A stretch of DNA of 10,372 nucleotides from Opitutaceae bacterium (lineage in GTDB: Bacteria; Verrucomicrobiota; Verrucomicrobiia; Opitutales; Opitutaceae): assembly GCA_025352845.1 (NCBI GenBank), contig JANXSC010000526.1, positions 1 through 10,372 on the forward strand, read 5' to 3'. Made by a program: the position numbers and the translations under genes. The notes beneath the pieces were generated by a model that worked only from the letters and a program-made list of their open reading frames with translations, was not told the DNA's origin and made no database searches. Positions 1-7,486 of the stretch are shown piece by piece (the stretch's first letter is position 1; the number at the start of each line of letters is the position of its first letter).

Positions 1-2158
1 TCACCTGCCAGGTGCCATCGTCCGCTTGGGTGTGGAGCAAAAAGTTGACCCCGTTCTGATAAATCGGATTGGCGGCGGACATCCGGCCGGCGGTGCTGAG
101 CGCGTAGAGCGCCTGCCCGGTGGCGTAGGCATCGGACTCAAGGTCCGGCAATTGACTCCAGCCGCCATTGGTCCGCTGCATCGCCGCCAGCGCGCGAACC
201 GCGTCGGCGGCCGGCTTCGCGCCGCCCCAGGCGATTCCCAGCAGGTGGAACGCGCGATCCTGTGTGGACTCGGGTTTCGCGCGCTGGAGCCAGGCGACGG
301 CTCGGGCCGTCGCCTGCTCCGCCGTCGCTTCGTGACCGGCGGGCGCATAGTGCTTGAGGGAATAGATGGCCAGGGCCGCCGCGGTGAAGTCTCCCACACC
401 CATCGGGGGCCGTCGGCTTTCGCTGGTCGACCAGTGTCCTTCCGGCGATTGCACGGCGAGGATTAGTCGCACGACGGCATCCGTGTAGTCGTTTTTGGGC
501 GCCCCGTTCATACCAAAGTCGAAAATTTCCCAACCCTTGCTGGCGACAGTGACGAATTCCAAATCCATGACACGTTCTGTCGATGGCATGGCCGAAGCGG
601 GCAATTGGGGGATCTCGCGCGGCGCTTTCAGTCCACGACTGCGGGCGAACGCGGCGGCCGCCGACGGCAGATCTTGGGAGTGGCATGAGTTGCATCCGCC
701 GATCCGAATGAAATTATAACTCTGCTTTTCCGTCATCGCCAGCGCGCGCTCTACCGCGTCAGGAATCGTAGGCTGGCGCTCTCCCCGGATGGTTTGCACG
801 GCGGCGGGCGCGGATCTTTCCGGGGGCGCGGCGCCGAGCAGTCGAGCGACTGCGGTGTGGCCGTGTTTGGCCGCGAGGTCGCGGGCCGTCTCATCGTAAT
901 CCCCCGTGAAGCTGGGGTCGGCTCCCTTCGCCAGCAGCAGATTCACCACGCCGGCCGGCATCGTATCGGAACTGGCCGCCAGCATCAGCGGCGAGAAGCC
1001 GCGGATATTGCGCACATTCACGTCGGCACCGTGTTCGAGCAACAGGCGGACGATCTCTTCGTTGCCGGCGGTGCCGGCGAAGCCCAGAGCCGTTTCATTT
1101 CGCTTGGTTTGGACCCGGGCATCGGCGCCGCGCAGCAGCAGCAGTCTGACGGCGGCCGGGTTTCCCTGCGTAGCTGCCATCATCAGCGCGGTCGCGCCCG
1201 CGCTATCCTTCGTATCAACTGCCGCTTTCGCGTCGAGCAGGAGCCGCAACGCCACGGCATCGCCGCGGTCGGCCGCCGCCATCAGCGGCGTTCTTCCGCC
1301 GCCCGTGCGCAGATTCGGATTCGCACCCTTTTCGAGCAGGAGGCGGAGAGTGGCCTGACCGTTCCCCAGGATAGCCGCCAAGTAGAGTGGCGTCTGGCCG
1401 CCGGCCAGCTTCGCATTGACCATGGCTCCGCGCGCCAGCAGCAGGCGCGCCTTGGCCTCTTCCGTTATGGCCCAGTGCAGCGGCGTCGAGTCGCGGCTGT
1501 TCTTCGCATTTACGTCCGCGCCGGAATCAATCAGCCACTGTAGCGTCTCAACTGTGCCAAAGCCGGCGGCGTGATGCACCAAGGTTGATTTGGCGTTGTC
1601 CGTCGCCTCCAGCAGTTCCGGATTCGCCTTCAACAGCATTTCGACGTTGGAGCGCGACTTCGAACGCACCGCCGCGATTACCTCGGCCAGCTTCGGATCG
1701 ATTGGCTTCGGCGGCAGTTCAGCCGCGACATCGTTCCGAAAATCAGCCCCCTGATCAATCCACGCGCGCAACAGGCCGATCTCCGCCACTGTCAACGGCT
1801 CCCCCTCAGGCGGCATCTGATCGCCGCCGTCACCATCCACCAGCTTGCGAACCATTTTGCTCTCCGCACTCTTGCCGGGAACGATGACCGGGCCGTAGTC
1901 CCCGCCGCGCAGCGCGTTCTGCCGGAGGTCGAGCCGCAGGCCCGACTGCTGCTTGCCATCGCCGTGGCATTCGTAGCAGTGCTTCTTGAGCAACGGTTTG
2001 ACGTCCTTCACGTAATCGACCTGCACCGCCAAGGGCGGCGGGAGATTAAGTTCCGCGGCCAGCGAGAGTGACGATGCGAGCAGGAACCCGAGGGCTGAGC
2101 GCATCCTTTTTGCCCGCGCGATTCGTGCAAGGTGGGACCGGGCGAAGAATGTATTCAT
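1..2158 (-). CDS. Exported c-type cytochrome / ankyrin-repeat / alpha-toroid fusion protein, C-terminus beyond window edge
   Basis: Read on the minus strand, this frame stays open for 719 codons and has no stop before the left edge, so the 3' end is missing. In order: a basic N-terminus and hydrophobic segment (about residues 19-35, ending LSLAAE), read as a signal peptide; a cytochrome domain with haem site CYECH (61-65) and a downstream QMPPEGEPLT segment (from 114) whose Met is the likely axial ligand, as in Planctomycete-type PSCyt1 domains; about seven ankyrin repeats (188-440, e.g. TPLHWA, TPLMAAADRGD, GADVN); a second haem-type site CNSCH (489-493); and a toroid region with three Q-x4-G-x-W type motifs, QSPEGHW (569), QRTNGGW (660) and QADDGTW (710), as in prenyltransferase/squalene-cyclase repeats. 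A periplasmic electron-transfer or scaffold protein is inferred; no substrate can be named. Similar multi-domain proteins occur in Acidobacteria and Verrucomicrobia. ATG 2158 was chosen; ATG 2104 (MRSALGFLL) would also give a signal peptide. Neither has a well-spaced Shine-Dalgarno. Confidence 0.85.
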   Translation of the reverse strand, partial: MNTFFARSHLARIARAKRMRSALGFLLASSLSLAAELNLPPPLAVQVDYVKDVKPLLKKHCYECHGDGKQQSGLRLDLRQNALRGGDYGPVIVPGKSAESKMVRKLVDGDGGDQMPPEGEPLTVAEIGLLRAWIDQGADFRNDVAAELPPKPIDPKLAEVIAAVRSKSRSNVEMLLKANPELLEATDNAKSTLVHHAAGFGTVETLQWLIDSGADVNAKNSRDSTPLHWAITEEAKARLLLARGAMVNAKLAGGQTPLYLAAILGNGQATLRLLLEKGANPNLRTGGGRTPLMAAADRGDAVALRLLLDAKAAVDTKDSAGATALMMAATQGNPAAVRLLLLRGADARVQTKRNETALGFAGTAGNEEIVRLLLEHGADVNVRNIRGFSPLMLAASSDTMPAGVVNLLLAKGADPSFTGDYDETARDLAAKHGHTAVARLLGAAPPERSAPAAVQTIRGERQPTIPDAVERALAMTEKQSYNFIRIGGCNSCHSQDLPSAAAAFARSRGLKAPREIPQLPASAMPSTERVMDLEFVTVASKGWEIFDFGMNGAPKNDYTDAVVRLILAVQSPEGHWSTSESRRPPMGVGDFTAAALAIYSLKHYAPAGHEATAEQATARAVAWLQRAKPESTQDRAFHLLGIAWGGAKPAADAVRALAAMQRTNGGWSQLPDLESDAYATGQALYALSTAGRMSAANPIYQNGVNFLLHTQADDGTWQV

Positions 2159-2180
2159 GGGACAAACGGCCTCGTGCCGC

Positions 2181-2200
2181 ATTATTTGTTTTTAGTTCTA
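2181..2200 (-). promoter_or_regulatory. AT-rich promoter candidate for the cytochrome-ankyrin gene
   Basis: On the minus strand this tract reads TAGAACTAAAAACAAATAAT, the only strongly AT-rich stretch just upstream (23-42 bases) of ATG 2158 in an otherwise GC-rich region. AATAAT or TAAAAA could serve as a -10 element. No convincing -35 was found at 16-18 bp, so this is a position-and-composition call only. Confidence 0.25.
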
Positions 2201-2464
2201 AGCCGGTGCGAGTAGCCCAGCTGCGCCCCAGGGGATGGACGTGCCTAAGGCGTTGTGGGAAGCACCACCGAGCGCAAACCAATAATCGGCACCATCGCCG
2301 GAACGTCCGGCGCGACCCAGCAGCCGGTCGGACTGGCGCATCGCGCTGGCATCACCGGCGGCATGGCCGGCGGGGCCGGCGGCGGTTGTAACACGCGCCG
2401 CAGGGATCGTTGCGCGGGAAGACGTGAATGGCGGGGCGATCGATCTCCTCCGCGATCGGCGTGC
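2201..2464. other. Intergenic sequence with no recognisable gene
   Basis: This stretch lies between the stop of the decayed receptor gene and the promoter region of the cytochrome-ankyrin gene. The minus-strand frame that follows the receptor stop stays open to a TAG at 2198-2200 and ends ...YWFALGGASHNALG... then GLLAPA. I could not match it to a family, and it has no distinct start. Other frames on both strands are also open, as expected at high GC. It may be degraded coding sequence. I saw no terminator hairpin with a T-tract after the receptor relic. Confidence 0.4.
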
Positions 2465-3050
2465 TCAAAACTTCCCCTTGATTCCAAACTTCCAGAGCGC
2501 GGCGAAGTCGATGCGCTGGCGGAATTGTGCGACGGCGCGGGTGCCCGGGCTCCGAACTCCTGCGCGGAGACGACGTTCTTGATCTCCGCGGCGAACCGCT
2601 GCTCGTTGATCGCGAGGGCCGCGCTGTCCATCGACGGCGAGGCGACGACAAAGGCGTCAAGCTTCACGACGCCGGCCGCGCTGAATTCTTTCCGACGGCG
2701 TCGCGGCCGCGGTCAAATTGATCGGATGCGACACGACGCCGCCGGCCGTGACGGTGACCGTCGTCACGCTCACCGGCAGACCGGTGCTGAAAGTCTAGAT
2801 CTGCACAGAGCCCGCGGGCACGCCGGCGAGGCGGTAGTTGCCATCGGCATCGGAAAACACCTTGAGCGCCGTGCCGACCGACGGTGAGCCGCACGCGCTC
2901 GACGTAGGCGCCGCTCGCGGGATTGAACACGCGGCCCTCGATCGTGCCGGTGGCGGATTGCGCGACGAGCGAAGTTGCCAGCGAGAAAATCAGCATGGGT
3001 AACAGGCACGCGAAAACGACGGAGCGGCGAAACGGATGGGGGGCAGTCAT
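2465..3050 (-). pseudogene. Decayed TonB-dependent receptor: both ends kept, middle deleted, frameshifted
   Basis: The minus strand starts at ATG 3050 with a good signal peptide (MTAPHPFRRSVVFACLLPML... ending SLVAQ), then GTIEGRVFNPASGAYVERV, the opening of a carboxypeptidase-regulatory-like domain as in many Opitutaceae TBDTs. Near 2876-2884 the frame shifts and the domain continues as GTALKVFSDADGNYRLAGVP. An in-frame TAG sits at 2795-2797, followed by TVTVTAGGVVSHPINLTAA. A second shift around 2685-2715 leads to VVKLDAFVVASPSMD and NEQRFAAEIKNVVSAQEFG, the plug-entry region. At about 2543-2551 the sequence jumps to RQRIDFAALWKFGIKGKF and a TGA at 2465-2467, a typical end of the last beta-strand. 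The rest of the plug and nearly the whole barrel, many hundreds of residues in relatives, are absent. At least two frameshifts, one nonsense codon and one large deletion make this a true relic rather than a single sequencing error. Its intact ancestor would have imported a large substrate across the outer membrane. Confidence 0.85.
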
Positions 3051-3290
3051 GGCGGGACGGGAAAGCGTTGGGGAAACAGAAAGCGCGCGGCGCGGGATTA
3101 GCCGTGGGTGGAAGCGGGGCGACGACACCTTGTGCGCGAGCACCGGCATCTCAAGGTCCGCCCTCACACATCCGGCCGATGAAATTCCACATGCCACGTG
3201 GCGAGGGGGTGCGCTGGTTTTGGCCGTTGCGTGACTGAGTGCCCTTTCGTCAAAACTGGCCGCGTCAGTCACGACCCCGTGCTATTCCCC
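3051..3290. other. Divergent intergenic region between receptor relic and esterase gene
   Basis: These 240 bases separate two divergent genes and would carry both promoters. They contain a perfect 10-bp palindrome GCCACGTGGC (3193-3202) and a long perfect inverted repeat (3230-3273, listed separately). No strong -35/-10 pair was recognised on either strand. Frames open across this region on both strands lack family signatures and were not called as genes. Confidence 0.5.
3230..3273. promoter_or_regulatory. Perfect 9-bp inverted repeat, candidate operator or leader hairpin
   Basis: CGTGACTGA at 3230-3238 is matched by its exact reverse complement TCAGTCACG at 3265-3273, with 26 bases between. 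The right arm ends 17 bases before the esterase ATG at 3291. In RNA the arms could form a stem, with a further GCC/GGC pairing inside (3241-3243 with 3258-3260). In DNA the arms could be two half-sites for a dimeric regulator. No T-tract follows, so it is not a typical terminator. Its place between divergent genes favours a regulatory role, which is inferred. Confidence 0.5.
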
Positions 3291-5624
3291 ATGAACTCCG
3301 CTTTACCGGTCCGCTGCTCTTGGCGGCGGCCAAATTTCTTACCGCTATTTTTCTGGGCTGCGTGCGCGGTAGCTCAGGAGACCCTGCCCGGCGCGCAGCC
3401 GCTGACGATGAGCGGCGATATTTCCGCGCAGATGGTTGTGGGAATCGGGCGGTTTCTCGACGCGGAGACGCGCGCGGCGACCGCGGGGCGCGCGGCGTTT
3501 TGGGCGATTGATTCTTCCAATGCGGAGGCGCACGAGAAATCGATCGCGGCCAACCGCGCGCGCTTCGCGCGGATGATCGGCGTGGCGGATGCGCGGGTGG
3601 CGGCGCCCGTGATGCAGTTTGTCGCGAGCGAGAACGCGCCGGCGTTGGTCGCGGAGACGGATCGCTTCACGGCGCACGCGGTCCGCTGGCCCGTGCTTGA
3701 TGGCGTGTGGGGCGAAGGGCTGCTGCTGCGACCGAAAGGAAAAATAATCGCGCGCGTCGTCGCAGTGCCCGATGCGGACCAGACGCCAGAAGTGATTTGC
3801 GGACTCGCGCCGGGATTGGCCGTGGCGAGTCAGTTTGCGCGCCGGCTCGTGGAGCAAGGCTGCGAAGTCGTCGTGCCCACGCTGCTCGATCGGGCGGACA
3901 CGCACTCGGGTAGCGTGGCGTTCAACCGGCGCACGAATCAGCCGCACCGCGAGTGGATTTACCGGCAGGCCTTCGTGCTCGGCCGCCATCCGATCGGGTA
4001 TGAAGTGCATAAAATTTTGGCGGCGGTTGATTGGTTCGCGCGTGATGCGGCGACGCCGCGCGTGCCCATCGGTGTCGCTGGCTGGGGCGAGGGCGGGTTG
4101 CTCGCCTTCTACGCCGCCGCACTTGATCCACGGATCGCGGTGGCGGCGGTGAGCGGATATTTTTCCCCGCGCGCGGAAGTCTGGCGCGAGCCGATCTATC
4201 GCAACCTCTTCGGGCTGCTCCGGGAATTTGGCGACGCCGAGATCGCGCAGCTCATCGTGCCGCGCGGACTCGTGATCGAGGCGGCGCGGGCGCCCGAGGT
4301 GTCGGGTCCGCCCGCACCGCGCCCGGGATCTGCCGGCGCCGCGCCGGGGCGCATCGCCACGCCGCCGCTCGCGACGGTGCGCGCTGAATTCGAGCGCGCG
4401 CAGCGGCTCGCGGGGCCGTTTGCCGAATCGATGTCGCTGACCGAAAGCGCGGCGGCCATTTTTTCCGACGCGACGCTCGGAGACTTTCTGCGTCGGTTGA
4501 CGCGCACCGAGATCGCCCTCGCGAGTCCGGGCGCGGCACCGCCGGACGCACGGAGGAATTTCGATCCGGCATTGCGACAGCACCGGCAGATTTCGGAGCT
4601 GCAGCAGTTCACACAGAACCTGCTGCCGGGCTCGCATGCGGTGCGGGAGAATTTTTTATGGAAGAAGGTGCCGGTCACGACGCCGGACGAGTGGCGCGAG
4701 GCGATGAAGCCCTATCGCGAAAAATTCTGGAACGAGACCATCGGGCGTTTCCCCTCGGGCACGGTCGCGCCGAATCCCCGCTCGCGTCCGATTCTCGATC
4801 GGCCGACGTGGATCGGCCACGAGGTCGTGCTCGAAGTGCTGCCGGACGTTTTTGCGTGGGGCTATCTGCTGCTACCAAAGAATCTGAAGCCCGGTGAGCG
4901 CCGTCCCGTCGTCGTCGCGCAGCACGGTTTGGAGGGACTGCCCGGCGATGTGATCGAGGAGGACAAGGCGACGCGCACCTACGGCTCTTACAAGGCCTTC
5001 GCGGCGCGGCTCGTCGAGCGCGGGTTCATCGTGTTTGCGCCGCACAATCCGTATCGGGGCGAGGACGCGTTCCGCCTGCTGCAACGCAAAGCCAATCCGC
5101 TCGGGAAATCGCTCTTCTCGATCATCCTCGCGCAGCACGAGGCGATTTTGCGCTGGCTCGCGACGCAGCCCAACGTCGATCCGGCGCGCATCGGTTTCTA
5201 CGGCCTTTCCTATGGTGGAAAAACGGCGATGCGGGTGCCGGCACTGCTCGACGGCTACGCGCTGTCGATCTGCTCGGCGGATTTCAACGAGTGGATTTGG
5301 AAAAACGCGACGACCAGCTGGCCGGGCGGCTATCCCTTCACCAAGGAGTGGGAGATGCCCGAGTTCGACCTCGGCAGCACGTTTGGCTACGCGGAAATGG
5401 CGGCGATGATCGCGCCGCGGCCCTTCATGGTTGAGCGTGGTCACGACGACGGCGTGGGGACCGACGAGTGGGTCGCGTTTGAATATGCGAAGGTGAACCG
5501 GCTCTACAGCCGCCTGAAAATTCCCGAGCGCACGCGCCTCGAATTTTTCGCCGGCCCGCACACGATCCACGGCGTGGGCACGTTTCGTTTCCTGCACGAA
5601 CAACTCAACTGGCCGGAGCCGTGA
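3291..5624 (+). CDS. Exported tandem alpha/beta-hydrolase (acetyl-xylan-esterase/dienelactone-hydrolase-like), inactive first domain
   Basis: A 777-aa protein. A signal peptide (hydrophobic NFLPLFFWAACAVA, probable cleavage after AVA near residue 28) predicts export. Two alpha/beta-hydrolase domains follow. The first (about 130-335) has strands and helices of the fold (VVAVPDADQTPE, GCEVVVPTLLDR, VAAVSGYF), but its nucleophile elbow reads GWGEGG, with Gly266 where Ser is expected. A Pro/Ala/Gly-rich linker (about 338-360) and a helical region lead to the second domain (about 505-770). This has HGLEG near residue 545, the elbow GLSYGG (Ser640), a candidate acid in GHDDG (Asp719/720) and a candidate His in GPHTIHG (His757 or His760). 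The second domain resembles esterases acting on acetylated sugars or related carboxylic esters; substrate unknown. ATG 3291 was chosen because the signal peptide starts there; an in-frame GTG at 3198 would add 31 residues without signal-peptide character. The gene converges with the amidohydrolase pair, 16 bp between stops. Confidence 0.85.
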   Translation: MNSALPVRCSWRRPNFLPLFFWAACAVAQETLPGAQPLTMSGDISAQMVVGIGRFLDAETRAATAGRAAFWAIDSSNAEAHEKSIAANRARFARMIGVADARVAAPVMQFVASENAPALVAETDRFTAHAVRWPVLDGVWGEGLLLRPKGKIIARVVAVPDADQTPEVICGLAPGLAVASQFARRLVEQGCEVVVPTLLDRADTHSGSVAFNRRTNQPHREWIYRQAFVLGRHPIGYEVHKILAAVDWFARDAATPRVPIGVAGWGEGGLLAFYAAALDPRIAVAAVSGYFSPRAEVWREPIYRNLFGLLREFGDAEIAQLIVPRGLVIEAARAPEVSGPPAPRPGSAGAAPGRIATPPLATVRAEFERAQRLAGPFAESMSLTESAAAIFSDATLGDFLRRLTRTEIALASPGAAPPDARRNFDPALRQHRQISELQQFTQNLLPGSHAVRENFLWKKVPVTTPDEWREAMKPYREKFWNETIGRFPSGTVAPNPRSRPILDRPTWIGHEVVLEVLPDVFAWGYLLLPKNLKPGERRPVVVAQHGLEGLPGDVIEEDKATRTYGSYKAFAARLVERGFIVFAPHNPYRGEDAFRLLQRKANPLGKSLFSIILAQHEAILRWLATQPNVDPARIGFYGLSYGGKTAMRVPALLDGYALSICSADFNEWIWKNATTSWPGGYPFTKEWEMPEFDLGSTFGYAEMAAMIAPRPFMVERGHDDGVGTDEWVAFEYAKVNRLYSRLKIPERTRLEFFAGPHTIHGVGTFRFLHEQLNWPEP

Positions 5625-5640
5625 GCGGTCGCGGCGCGCG

Positions 5641-6555
5641 TCACGCGGGTGGCAACAACCGCCGCGCGTTGCCCTGCATGATCGCGTGGAGCTGCGCGGC
5701 GTCGAGGGGCGACTCGATCAGTTTCAGAATCGCAGTCTCGATCGGGAAATAGGGCGCATGCGAGCCGAAGAGCGTGCGCTCGACGGGCACGCGCGGCGTG
5801 TTCGTCTCCGGTCGCGCGCCGATCATGCGGCCGATGGCACCGTTGCCCTCCCAGCGCGAGATGTCGATCGTGACGCTCGTCTCGCGCATGAGCGCCACGA
5901 GGTCGGAGCCCTGGGCGTTGCCGGCGAAGTGGAGCACCTGCACTTTGGCGGTGGGCACGCGTTTCATGGCGACCACGAGGGGCGCGGCCACCACCGGGCC
6001 CGGCTTGACGAGCGGATGCTGCACGCGTGAATCCTCCATCGCGAAGGCGATCTGCAGCAGCAGGCCGCGCTGGGCGACGAGTTCGAGCAGCCGGGGAAAA
6101 TCCGCGTGGCCGAGATCGAACGGCTGGTAGCCGGGAAAGATCCGCACGCCGGGCATCTTGAAAATCTCATGGCAGCGCCGCAGATCCTCCTCCCAGTCGG
6201 GCCACGCGAGATTCACGCTGCCGATCGGGCGGAGCAGGCCGCCGCCGTGCGTGCGGCATTCGGCGGCGAGGCGCTCGTTGACGCCGGCGATGTCCTTGTC
6301 GAGGAGCGCCTCGTAGCTGCCGGACCAGGCTTCGATGACGCGGTGGCGGCGCAGCTTCGCGACGAGCGCGGGGGTGTCGGAGTATTTCAATTTCCGAAAC
6401 GGCCAGCGGAACAGATTGACGTTGGTGTCGATGATGCCCGGCGAGTCGGCACTCGCCGTCGCGGCGATGGCTGAGGGTGACGAGCGCGTGAGCGCCAGCG
6501 CCGCACCGGTGAGTGCGGAGCGGTGGAGGAATTCGCGGCGATTCAGCGGTGGCAT
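5641..6555 (-). CDS. Tat-exported amidohydrolase-2 family protein with degenerate metal site
   Basis: A 304-aa protein that opens with a twin-arginine signal (NRREFLHRSALTG, then a hydrophobic Ala-rich stretch to about residue 35), predicting folded export. The rest is an amidohydrolase-2-type TIM barrel. After beta-strand 1, where the superfamily has H-x-H, it has IIDTNVNLFRWPF, i.e. Asn45 and Asn47. The strand-5 region reads LLLQIAF, with no His where one is usual. Strand 6 keeps a His (VQVLHFAGN, His209). At the strand-8 position normally holding the catalytic Asp (GSD-P), it reads LFGSHAPYF, with His266. A classical divalent-metal hydrolase mechanism therefore looks doubtful; a metal-free lyase or hydrolase, or a binding role, is possible. 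It is the second gene of a probable two-gene operon, starting 43 bp after the upstream stop. ATG 6555 puts the Tat motif in the right place; no clear Shine-Dalgarno precedes it. Confidence 0.8.
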   Translation of the reverse strand: MPPLNRREFLHRSALTGAALALTRSSPSAIAATASADSPGIIDTNVNLFRWPFRKLKYSDTPALVAKLRRHRVIEAWSGSYEALLDKDIAGVNERLAAECRTHGGGLLRPIGSVNLAWPDWEEDLRRCHEIFKMPGVRIFPGYQPFDLGHADFPRLLELVAQRGLLLQIAFAMEDSRVQHPLVKPGPVVAAPLVVAMKRVPTAKVQVLHFAGNAQGSDLVALMRETSVTIDISRWEGNGAIGRMIGARPETNTPRVPVERTLFGSHAPYFPIETAILKLIESPLDAAQLHAIMQGNARRLLPPA

Positions 6556-6598
6556 GGCGGGAGATTTTTTTTGGCGGCCAGTGAACAGGAGCAGAAAA

Positions 6599-7486
6599 TT
6601 ACAGTTCGAGCTTAAGCCCTTTCTTCCGGAAAATGGGCGCGGCGAGTTGGCGGAAATTGCCGCCGAAAATCTTCATGCGGTTGGCGCGAGAGAGATCGGC
6701 GTCGAGCACTTTTCCGAGCTCGGTGGCGTAGCTGCGGCTCGGGCCGTGACCGCCCCACACGACGCGATCCGCGCCGAGTTCCTTGACGGCGAAGTCGACC
6801 GAACCCGAATGCGGATCGGCACCGGCGAATTCGAGCAGGATGTTTTTGTGCGGGCGGACGACGCGCACGCCGAGTTCCCAGTCACCGCCTGAGTGGCCGC
6901 AAATCAGGCGGACATTCGGGAAACGCTGCGCGAGGACGGCGACGTCCATCGGCGTGGATTCGCCGGGGAGATTATCGCGGCCCGGCAACCGCGGCGTGCC
7001 ACCGACCTTGAGCCACGTGTGGATGTAAATCGTGGCGTCGAGTTCGGCGGCGAGCCGGATGATCGGGTCGTTGTTGGGATGGCTGCACACGACGCCGAGT
7101 TTGTTGCCGCCGACATATTTGATCCCGATGCATGGCCCCTGGCGGATCCATTTTTCCATCTTTGCGCAGCTCTCGTCCGGAAATCCCGGATCGATCGGCG
7201 TGATGCCGGAGAGGTGCGCGCGCTCGGTGTCGAGGAGGCTGCGGAGCGCGTCATCGAAGGGCGCGGGCGTGAGCGGATTCGCGAGCGTGCCGCCGATCTC
7301 AAGCGAGATGGAACGCTCGATGCCCATGCGCTCGACGTAGAATTGGTTGAAGCGATATTGCGCGACGGGATCCGCCGCGCCCCAAAAACCGTGGAAGTGC
7401 GTGTCCCAGATGCGGAGGGCAACGAGTTCGTCGCGGGTGGGCAGGCCGTAGTCGGCGGCGTTGATCGAGAATTCGCGGGAGGTCAT
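6599..7486 (-). CDS. Amidohydrolase-2 family TIM-barrel hydrolase, cytoplasmic
   Basis: A 295-aa protein with no signal peptide, so probably cytoplasmic. It shows most amidohydrolase-2 signatures: strand-1 metal motif WDTHFHGFWG (His30, His32), a Lys in GIKYVGG (Lys123), YIHTW (His156) and ICGHSGGDW (His198). At strand 8, where relatives usually have an Asp (G-x-D-GPSRSY), it reads VVWGGHGPSRSY, with His247. Family members hydrolyse lactones, amides or decarboxylate small acids; the substrate here cannot be told. The ATG at 7486 (MTSREFSINAADYG) was chosen; an in-frame TTG at 7555 would add 23 residues with no clear function. It is the first gene of a probable operon with the exported paralogue that starts 43 bp after its stop. 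The different locations suggest the two act on related compounds on either side of the inner membrane, which is inferred. Confidence 0.82.
   Translation of the reverse strand: MTSREFSINAADYGLPTRDELVALRIWDTHFHGFWGAADPVAQYRFNQFYVERMGIERSISLEIGGTLANPLTPAPFDDALRSLLDTERAHLSGITPIDPGFPDESCAKMEKWIRQGPCIGIKYVGGNKLGVVCSHPNNDPIIRLAAELDATIYIHTWLKVGGTPRLPGRDNLPGESTPMDVAVLAQRFPNVRLICGHSGGDWELGVRVVRPHKNILLEFAGADPHSGSVDFAVKELGADRVVWGGHGPSRSYATELGKVLDADLSRANRMKIFGGNFRQLAAPIFRKKGLKLEL

Noticed and set aside
794..1543. A 249-codon plus-strand open frame
   Set aside because: It is the complement of the ankyrin repeats on the minus strand; its repeated look comes from those repeats.
888..1560. Possible tandem DNA repeat
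   Set aside because: Periodicity comes from ankyrin-repeat coding at about 33 codons; the nucleotide copies have diverged and are not a separate DNA repeat or CRISPR array.
2255..2887. A 210-codon plus-strand open frame
   Set aside because: Antisense to the receptor relic, whose minus-strand peptides are clearly TBDT-like. The first 50 residues are low-complexity Gly/Thr/Ala and unmatched.
3345..4637. A 430-codon open frame on the minus strand
   Set aside because: Antisense to the first domain of the esterase; Arg/His-rich with no recognisable motif.
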